This document shows, one piece after another, positions 1 to 4,521 of a stretch of DNA of 7,343 nt (the stretch's first letter is position 1; each line of letters starts with the position of its first letter). Source of the stretch: CAZGSG01 sp964528095 (lineage in GTDB: Bacteria > Bacteroidota > Bacteroidia > Chitinophagales > Chitinophagaceae). Below the pieces are notes generated by a model that was given only the letters and a program-made list of their open reading frames with translations, had not been told where the DNA came from and did not search any database. Position numbers and translations under genes: made by a program. Where the stretch lies: contig CAZGSG010000299.1 of NCBI GenBank assembly GCA_964528095.1, positions 1-7,343 on the forward strand, in the 5' to 3' direction.

Positions 1-33
1 AATGATTCTAAAGAAATTCCCGCATACCACTGA
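1..33 (+). CDS. possible 3' end of a gene entering from the left
   Basis: Frame 1 is open from the first base and reads NDSKEIPAYH before a TGA at 31-33. A hairpin with a T run follows 10 bases later, the expected place for a terminator of a rightward gene. Ten residues are too few to recognise a family. Another frame is also open across this short stretch, so the call rests only on the stop-then-terminator arrangement. Confidence 0.25.
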   Translation, partial: NDSKEIPAYH

Positions 34-42
34 TCTAAAATT

Positions 43-76
43 AAAATGGCTTAACCACCATCGGAGGCCATTTTTT
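43..76. terminator. probable bidirectional intrinsic terminator
   Basis: AAAATGGC at 43-50 pairs with GCCATTTT at 67-74, leaving a loop of about 16 bases. On the plus strand the stem runs into six T (71-76). On the minus strand the complementary stem is followed by TTTTAATTTT. It lies just beyond the stop of the minus-strand gene at 101-391 and just after a possible plus-strand stop at 33, so it could serve two converging genes. The loop is long for a strong terminator. Confidence 0.55.
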
Positions 77-106
77 AATTTTTAATTTTGACTTTTGAAT
101 TTAATT
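72..106. repeat. degenerate 7-bp tandem repeats, T-rich
   Basis: Successive heptads read TTTTTAA, TTTTTAA, TTTTGAC, TTTTGAA, TTTAATT. The tract begins in the T run of the terminator and ends over the stop codon of the minus-strand gene (101-103). The 7-base period matches that of the tracts at 807-841 and 2161-2367, although the base content differs. Low complexity makes chance a real alternative for this copy alone. Confidence 0.45.
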
Positions 107-391
107 CGGTTGTACAGCCGGCAACCTGTAATGCTGTCCATCCAATACAAACAGTTCATCTATTTCGAATGTCCAGAACCGGAACAGGGGAGATTTTTTC
201 AGGATCTTTTCGACTTCCATTTTGTCTTCCGCATTGATAGTGATCCAGACCCGCTGGGTTTCCATGCTCACGGCATATTGGTCGACCACGTTTTTATTGA
301 TCAGGAAATTGATATAGGTTCGGTGCGGGGGCACCAGTTCCATAAAATCGTCTGTCATTTCAAATTGTATCGTCGCCTGGTATTTCTTCAT
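101..391 (-). CDS. small conserved hypothetical protein, dimeric alpha/beta-barrel-like
   Basis: This encodes a soluble 96-residue protein with no signal peptide or membrane segment. The order of elements suggests a ferredoxin-like (dimeric alpha/beta-barrel) fold: a first strand at about 3-12, a helix around PPHRTYINFLI (21-31), a strand at 47-53 (RVWITIN), a helix with EVEKILKKSPLF (59-70), and a last strand FWTFEIDEL (72-80). The helix followed by SPLF and an aromatic strand resembles muconolactone isomerase and YciI-like proteins. I see no clear catalytic residues of those enzymes, so no reaction is assigned. The start ATG is preceded by AATAGG rather than a good Shine-Dalgarno site, normal for Bacteroidota. 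It stands alone on its strand, with a terminator just after it. That it is a real gene is fairly sure; its function is unknown. Confidence 0.8.
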   Translation of the reverse strand: MKKYQATIQFEMTDDFMELVPPHRTYINFLINKNVVDQYAVSMETQRVWITINAEDKMEVEKILKKSPLFRFWTFEIDELFVLDGQHYRLPAVQPN

Positions 392-565
392 CCTATTAAA
401 AAGACAATTTATAGCCCGAAAAGTTGCAGGGAGGGAAAAATTAACTATTTGAAGGCATTGTCCTTTCTACTTTCATATACTATAAAGCCTGATTAATGGA
501 TTTATAGTAATGCGAATGAATTGTTGAAATTATTAGGGAATAATAAAGAAAACTCTCGTGTAGAT

Positions 566-597
566 ATTGGCCGACATTAAACTAGCCATTATTTTTA
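566..597 (+). promoter_or_regulatory. Bacteroidota-type promoter of the tRNA-Val gene
   Basis: ATTG at 566-569 fits the -33 element (TTTG-like). After a 20-base spacer, TATTTTTA at 590-597 fits the -7 element TAnnTTTG with one mismatch. The spacing equals that known for the Bacteroidota primary sigma factor. Transcription would begin a few bases before the mature tRNA 5' end at 605. The match is by eye to a short degenerate consensus. Confidence 0.5.
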
Positions 598-604
598 CCG
601 GCCC

Positions 605-679
605 GGAACGTTAGCTCAGTTGGTTCAGAGCACTACTTTGACAGAGTAGGGGTCACTGGTTCGAGCCCAGTACGTTCCA
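605..679 (+). tRNA. tRNA-Val (anticodon GAC)
   Basis: A complete cloverleaf can be folded. The acceptor stem is GGAACGT (605-611) with ACGTTCC (672-678), seven perfect pairs. The D stem is GCTC/GAGC (614-617, 628-631). The anticodon stem is CTACT/AGTAG (633-637, 645-649) around the loop TTGACAG, which places GAC at 640-642. The variable loop is GGGTC, and the T stem is ACTGG/CCAGT (655-659, 667-671) with loop TTCGAGC. The discriminator is A679. Anticodon GAC reads GUC and GUU valine codons. The 3' CCA is not encoded and must be added by the CCA-adding enzyme. The gene is a single unit with its own promoter and terminator. Confidence 0.95.
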
Positions 680-686
680 CTTGTCC

Positions 687-711
687 GCCGTAGCCCTCCC
701 TACGGCTTTTT
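687..711 (+). terminator. intrinsic terminator of the tRNA gene
   Basis: GCCGTAG (687-693) pairs perfectly with CTACGGC (700-706) around a 6-base loop, followed by five T (707-711). It starts 8 bases after the tRNA 3' end, making a compact promoter-tRNA-terminator unit. Confidence 0.85.
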
Positions 712-722
712 CATCCCCCAAC

Positions 723-781
723 CTCTCAGCGAAGGCGGGCTGCCCGCACCAACCCATTTCCTCCCAGCGAATGCGGACTGC
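723..781. repeat. imperfect 21-bp direct repeat, two copies
   Basis: The 21 bases at 723-743 (CTCTCAGCGAAGGCGGGCTGC) recur at 761-781 with three differences (18 of 21 identical), offset by 38 bp. The first copy also contains a small hairpin, GCGGG (735-739) with CCCGC (743-747), which the second copy has lost. GC content is well above the surrounding intergenic DNA. No coding or regulatory role is visible; it may be a remnant of a dispersed intergenic repeat. Confidence 0.5.
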
Positions 782-806
782 TATTCCACATATTCAATCC
801 CCAAAA

Positions 807-841
807 ATCAAATATCTAACATCAAATATCTAACATCTAAC
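807..841. repeat. 7-bp tandem repeats (ATCWAAY), downstream of mtaB
   Basis: Five exact-phase heptads read ATCAAAT, ATCTAAC, ATCAAAT, ATCTAAC, ATCTAAC. The 14-mer ATCAAATATCTAAC is therefore present twice without mismatch. The tract ends 10 bp before the mtaB stop codon, so on the mtaB strand it is the start of the 3' flank. Read on the other strand the units are GTTAGAT/ATTTGAT, close to the TTAGATA and TGGATAT units in the palindrome at 2156-2380. Confidence 0.75.
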
Positions 842-851
842 ATTCCCCCCA

Positions 852-2138
852 TCAAACCCTCCAATCCACCAACTCATTCGCCCATTCCTTTCTATACGGC
901 GTGCTAATCTTAATATAATTATCCGTATACCCCTCCATTATCTCATTCTTCCCATTTTTTTCAAACAGTACTTTTCTTGTCTGTCCCGCATGTTGCTCGG
1001 TAAAGTATTGCATCTTCATATAAGAAAGATTGCGAAGCACCTTATTCCGCTCATGGCGGATATGTACCGGCACAACCGGTTTCAGGTTAAGCGCATGCGT
1101 ATTATCGCGTTCAGAGTAAGTAAACACATGTAAGTAAGCAATATCCAGCGAATGCAGAAAATCAAATGTCTCTTTAAAATCCTCATCCGTTTCACCAGGA
1201 AAACCGACGATCACATCCACCCCGATCGCGCAATGCGGCATCAGTGTTTTGATCAGGCTCACCCGTTCCGCATATAATTCTCTTTTATACCGCCTGCGCA
1301 TAAGCCCCAGGATCTTATTGCTACCGCTTTGCAGGGGAATATGAAAATGCGGCATGAACTTATCGCTATTCGCCACAAACTCAATAATACTATTCGTGAG
1401 CAGGTTCGGTTCAATTGAAGAAATGCGGTAGCGTTGTATGCCATCCGTTTTTTCCAATGCCTGTATCAGGTCAAAAAAATTTTCTTCCCGCTCATGTATA
1501 CTAACGGCGGCATTCGCATGGGCTTTTCCAAAATCGCCGAGATTGATCCCGGTAAGTACGATCTCCTTGGTGCCGCCGGTAGCCAGTTCTTTTACTTTTG
1601 CTACAACATTATCGATACTATCACTCCGGCTTTTGCCCCTGGCCATGGGAATGGTGCAAAACGAACAATTATAATCACAACCATCCTGCACTTTTAAAAA
1701 TGTTCGGGGGCGGTCATTGAGTGAATAAGAAGCAAGAAAGCCGGAAACCTCTTCGATATCACAGGGGCAGATTTTGGCCGAATCGCCTTTGGCCAGTTCC
1801 CGGATATGCCGGACGATATTGAATTTTTCCGCGGCACCGAGCACCAGGTCCACGCCGGGAATTTCCGCGATCTCCTTTGGCTTCAACTGGGCATAACAGC
1901 CGGTAATGACCACCAGGCTTTCCGGCGATTTGCGCTGGATCCGTCTTACCAGGTGCCGGCATTCCTTATCGGCGTTTTCGGTGACCGAACAGGTATTGAT
2001 CACGTATACATCGGCCTGGTCGTCAAACTCTTTTTTCTCAAAACCTTCATTTTCCAGCATCCGGGAAAGCGAGGAGGTTTCTGCAAAATTGAGTTTACAA
2101 CCCAGGGTATGAAATGCGACTGTTTTGGATGTGGCCAT
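852..2138 (-). CDS. mtaB: tRNA t6A37 methylthiotransferase MtaB
   Basis: This radical SAM enzyme adds a methylthio group to C2 of t6A at position 37 of ANN-reading tRNAs (ms2t6A, known mainly for tRNA-Lys), which steadies codon pairing; it acts in the cytoplasm. The 428 residues match the usual length. The N-terminal UPF0004 domain carries the three cysteines of the auxiliary 4Fe-4S cluster: C14 (TLGCKLN), C50 (NTCSVT) and C81 (TGCYAQ). The radical SAM core starts at about 140 with CxxxCxxC as C154, C158, C161 (GCDYNCSFCTIP), followed by GINLGDFG, RISSIEPNLL, HIPLQSGSNKIL and the GFPGET segment. A short TRAM-like C-terminal domain (about 385-428) would bind RNA. TLGCKLN rather than a MiaB- or RimO-type start, and the overall length, favour MtaB (YqeV type). 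ATG at 2138 places the first cysteine at the normal distance. Heptad repeats flank the gene on both sides. No key residue is missing. Confidence 0.93.
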   Translation of the reverse strand: MATSKTVAFHTLGCKLNFAETSSLSRMLENEGFEKKEFDDQADVYVINTCSVTENADKECRHLVRRIQRKSPESLVVITGCYAQLKPKEIAEIPGVDLVLGAAEKFNIVRHIRELAKGDSAKICPCDIEEVSGFLASYSLNDRPRTFLKVQDGCDYNCSFCTIPMARGKSRSDSIDNVVAKVKELATGGTKEIVLTGINLGDFGKAHANAAVSIHEREENFFDLIQALEKTDGIQRYRISSIEPNLLTNSIIEFVANSDKFMPHFHIPLQSGSNKILGLMRRRYKRELYAERVSLIKTLMPHCAIGVDVIVGFPGETDEDFKETFDFLHSLDIAYLHVFTYSERDNTHALNLKPVVPVHIRHERNKVLRNLSYMKMQYFTEQHAGQTRKVLFEKNGKNEIMEGYTDNYIKISTPYRKEWANELVDWRV

Positions 2139-2155
2139 TGGGGGCGAAGGTACGG

Positions 2156-2380
2156 AATACTGGATACTGGATACTGGATGCTGGATGCTGGATTTTGGGA
2201 TGTTGGATTAGAGATTTGGATATTGGATGGTGGATTTTGGGATATTAGATATCGAATGGCGAAAGATCTGCCCCATCTTTCGGCTCCAAAATCCACCATC
2301 CCACCATCCAATATCCAATATCCCAAAATCCATCATCCCAAAATCCATCATCCCATCATCCACCATCTATACCCAGTATC
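2156..2380. repeat. large imperfect palindrome made of 7-8 bp repeats
   Basis: The left arm (about 2161-2258) is a run of about 14 heptads: TGGATAC twice, TGGATGC twice, then TGGATTT, TGGGATG, TGGATAT, TGGATGG and variants. The right arm (about 2286-2380) is the complement in 7-8 base units: ATCCACC, ATCCAAT twice, ATCCCAAA, ATCCATC and so on. Long segments pair: 2226-2240 with 2286-2300 (15/15), 2217-2226 with 2308-2317 (10/10), 2183-2202 with 2334-2353 (19/20), 2163-2170 with 2373-2380 (8/8). The centre holds a separate 8-bp hairpin (2260-2282). The element fills nearly all the space between the divergent mtaB and DUF4258-like genes. No promoter with both boxes could be found inside it. Possible roles are a long RNA hairpin, a cruciform, or a dispersed repeat. 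I am sure of the structure, not of any function. Confidence 0.9.
2260..2282. repeat. perfect hairpin at the centre of the palindrome
   Basis: CGAAAGAT (2260-2267) and ATCTTTCG (2275-2282) are exact complements around a 7-base loop, CTGCCCC. The core does not follow the heptad pattern of the arms. No T run follows directly on either strand, so it is not a standard terminator. Confidence 0.75.
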
Positions 2381-2404
2381 GCTATTTTCAATAATTTTAT
2401 CCCT

Positions 2405-2866
2405 ATGAACAAAAAATGGCTTCCCTATATCCTGATCCTGGTGCTGGCCGTGGTTCTTTTTTTTGTAAAAAGGGCGGGAAAGGATACGCCGGTGAAACCG
2501 GTCACGAACAGGGATCAGCCGAAAGACCCGGCAGCGGGACCGGACCGCAACCGGGGTTTTGACCGTCGCATTGCATATATCGAATACACCCAGCATGCCA
2601 AATGCCGGATGCAATGCCGGAAAATCTCGCAACAGGAAGTGGAGGAGATCATGCGGGATGGCAAGATCAATTACAATAAAAGCAATGTGAATGCCCGGCC
2701 CTGTCCGGAATATGCACTGGAAGGGGTGACCCGCGACGATCAGCGGGTGCGGATCGTGTTTGCGCAATGTGATCTGAAAACAAAAGTCGTTACCACGATC
2801 GACCTGGATACGGACTGGTCATGCGATTGCCCCGGCGATGATAAAAAGCATCAAAATAAAAGATGA
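2405..2866 (+). CDS. membrane-anchored DUF4258-like protein
   Basis: The 153-residue protein has one N-terminal hydrophobic segment (about 5-21, WLPYILILVLAVVLFFV) with basic residues on both sides, suggesting an anchor or uncleaved signal. A polar, proline-rich linker (24-55) follows, then a compact domain (56-138). That domain fits DUF4258: the early TQHAKCRM (62-69), then KISQQEVEEIMRDG (73-86), a central ALEGVTRDDQRVRIVF (104-119) and a final VVTTIDLD (128-135). DUF4258 proteins are thought to share the small RelE/BrnT-like fold, but here the domain is tethered and has no antitoxin partner, so toxin activity is not implied. Six cysteines (67, 71, 100, 122, 140, 142) could form disulfides outside the cytoplasm or bind metal. 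The stop overlaps the plsC-like start as ATGA, so the two are probably co-transcribed. No lipobox is seen. The function is unknown. Confidence 0.8.
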   Translation: MNKKWLPYILILVLAVVLFFVKRAGKDTPVKPVTNRDQPKDPAAGPDRNRGFDRRIAYIEYTQHAKCRMQCRKISQQEVEEIMRDGKINYNKSNVNARPCPEYALEGVTRDDQRVRIVFAQCDLKTKVVTTIDLDTDWSCDCPGDDKKHQNKR

Positions 2867-3627
2867 TGCGATACCTGGTAAGACCGCTGCAATGGATCTA
2901 TACGATCTATGCCCTGCTGCTTTTCGTAGCCATCATGCTGGTATTATTTCCTTTTGCGATCATTGCCAGTTTTTTTGGCCGAATACGGGGAGGTAATCTC
3001 ATTTTCCGGCTTTGTATGGTATGGGCCGACTGCTGGTTCCCACTCATTTTTATCTTTCACCGAAAAATATATGAGACGCCGCACGACAGGTCGCGGCAAT
3101 ACATTTTTGTATCCAACCATATTTCCTATCTCGATGCCGCCATCCTGCCCAAAGCGTATCGCCAGCCGGTGCGGGCGCTGGGGAAAATAGAATTGTCGAA
3201 AGTGCCGGTATTCGGATTTATTTACCGCAATGCCATTGTGACCGTAGATCGCAGCAACGCAGACAACCGTGCGAGGAGTATTCGCATTCTACGTTCTATT
3301 ATATCCAAAGGCATTTCAGTGATGGTATTTCCCGAAGGCACATTCAATATGACCAACCGGCCGCTAAAAGATTTTTATGATGGCGCGTTTCGCCTGGCTA
3401 TCGAAACACAAACACCGGTGAAACCCGTATTGTTTCTCGATGCCTACAGCCGGATGAACTATACAAGTGTTTTCAGGATGAGCCCGGGCCGATGCAGGCT
3501 GGTGTACCTGCAGGAGATACCGGTAGCAGGAATGACCCTTGCCGATACAGAAATGCTGAAACAAAAAGTGTACGCTGTAATGGAAGAAAAACTGGTCGCG
3601 TATAAAGCAGCATGGATAAGAGGATAA
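2863..3627 (+). CDS. plsC: 1-acyl-sn-glycerol-3-phosphate acyltransferase (PlsC family)
   Basis: This enzyme probably moves an acyl group from acyl-ACP or acyl-CoA to lysophosphatidic acid, giving phosphatidic acid for membrane lipids, at the inner membrane. The N-terminus is hydrophobic (about 11-38), as in membrane-bound PlsC proteins. The acyltransferase blocks are in order: NHISYLD with the catalytic H86 and D91 (HX4D), GKIELSKVPVFGFIYR (107-122), FPEGT (156-160) and the TPVKPV segment (184-189). The length of 254 residues is typical. ATG codons at 2863 and 2866 are both possible starts; the first overlaps the preceding stop as ATGA, pointing to translational coupling. Related members of the superfamily acylate other lipids such as ornithine lipids, so the exact acceptor is inferred and the gene symbol denotes family. 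Confidence 0.85.
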   Translation: MMRYLVRPLQWIYTIYALLLFVAIMLVLFPFAIIASFFGRIRGGNLIFRLCMVWADCWFPLIFIFHRKIYETPHDRSRQYIFVSNHISYLDAAILPKAYRQPVRALGKIELSKVPVFGFIYRNAIVTVDRSNADNRARSIRILRSIISKGISVMVFPEGTFNMTNRPLKDFYDGAFRLAIETQTPVKPVLFLDAYSRMNYTSVFRMSPGRCRLVYLQEIPVAGMTLADTEMLKQKVYAVMEEKLVAYKAAWIRG

Positions 3628-3726
3628 GTTTTTCCGGTAAAGGGTAAATTGCCAGGCTTTATTATAACTCACCCAATTGAATAGTATGCTATCAATAATT
3701 ATAACCACCATTCAATAATTCAACGT

Positions 3727-4416
3727 ATGAACAAATCTTTTTTTCTACAGGTAATTATCGTTGTAGCGATGACCGCGGTACTGCCAGCTTGTATTACCCC
3801 GAGTAAAGTTGATAAATGGGTAGGCCGTCATTATGCCCAGACCGTTCAGGCAAACACGAAAAAAAGCGATTATGTCAGCTTCCGGGTTGATAGCCCCCTG
3901 CCGGCCGACAGGGTATCTGAATCAGAAAAAACCAGTAGCAAGATGCTGCCGGCCCTGTTATACTGGAAATGGACCATCCAGACCAGTTCTACACTGAATG
4001 TAATGCTGCCGATGAATGTTTTTACCAGCAGTTTTGTGGACCAGGCCAATGCAAAAAAACTGCAGGATAAATTAAAGGGCGGGAATATTGAAATAACCCT
4101 TCGCTCCAATCCCGCCAATTTTCATTTGAATCAAAATGGCTGGCTGGTTTTCCTGCTCGTGTATTATGTATCGCAGGAGCGTATTTATGTAGAACCCGGC
4201 AATCCTGATTTTAGCATTGATTATTCAATAACAGGAGGCTCCGGTCAGGCAAAAAAAGGTACGATCACCGTTGCCAATTCCAATAAAGAAAAACAACCGC
4301 GTTTATTTCAAAGCCTCAAAGCAGCGCTTTCGGAATACCTGGCGCTCAGCGATACGCGTATGAAAGAAATGGCAAAAGACATCGTCAATAAACTGGTGGC
4401 CGAACTGGGTGAATAG
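3727..4416 (+). CDS. putative lipoprotein of unknown function
   Basis: The 229-residue protein begins with a lipoprotein signal peptide: MNK, a hydrophobic stretch (5-18), then the lipobox LPAC with C22 as the lipidated residue. After C22 the residues are ITPSKVD, without the acidic or lysine-rich surface-export signal used in many Bacteroidota lipoproteins, so it probably faces the periplasm. The mature part has no motif I recognise. It seems mixed alpha/beta, with a very hydrophobic strand WLVFLLVYYV (139-148), a glycine-rich turn TGGSGQAKKG near 170-180, and a C-terminal helix (about 193-227). It lies 98 bp after the acyltransferase and 105 bp before priA, all on one strand. I saw no clear promoter before it, so read-through from upstream is possible. 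Signal peptide and length make it a solid gene; its role is open. Confidence 0.8.
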   Translation: MNKSFFLQVIIVVAMTAVLPACITPSKVDKWVGRHYAQTVQANTKKSDYVSFRVDSPLPADRVSESEKTSSKMLPALLYWKWTIQTSSTLNVMLPMNVFTSSFVDQANAKKLQDKLKGGNIEITLRSNPANFHLNQNGWLVFLLVYYVSQERIYVEPGNPDFSIDYSITGGSGQAKKGTITVANSNKEKQPRLFQSLKAALSEYLALSDTRMKEMAKDIVNKLVAELGE

Positions 4417-4521
4417 TAAGACCCCTTCAGGGCTGGTATATGACGGTAATATCTTTATCATAAAGCAGGAGTAGTTAAAAACTGGTGCACTATCGGTAAA
4501 TTGTGCTCTTAAACTTTTCTA

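Noticed and set aside
95..496. Plus-strand 133-codon frame
   Set aside because: It is the complement of the better-supported small minus-strand gene at 101-391 and has no recognisable domain.
790..845. CRISPR-like array in the heptad tracts
   Set aside because: The units are 7 bp with no unique spacers. This is a simple tandem repeat, not a CRISPR.
2139..2404. Promoter boxes: TACCTTCG at 2145-2152 (minus) for mtaB and TAATTTTA at 2392-2399 (plus) for the DUF4258-like gene
   Set aside because: Each resembles a -7 box, but neither has a TTG-like -33 element at 19-21 bases, and both would start transcription almost at the start codon. Too weak to call.
1806..2408. Long plus-strand open frame across the mtaB start and the palindrome
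   Set aside because: It is antisense to mtaB for over half its length, and the rest is translated heptad repeats (ILDGGFWDIRY-like). A 7-bp period cycles through frames and readily leaves stop-free stretches.
2405..2866. Toxin-antitoxin system based on the RelE-like fold of DUF4258
   Set aside because: No small partner gene is adjacent, the protein is membrane-anchored, and its only close neighbour is an acyltransferase.
4417..4440. CCCTTCAGGG inverted repeat after the lipoprotein gene as a terminator
   Set aside because: The loop would be only two bases if all four pairs form, and no T run follows.
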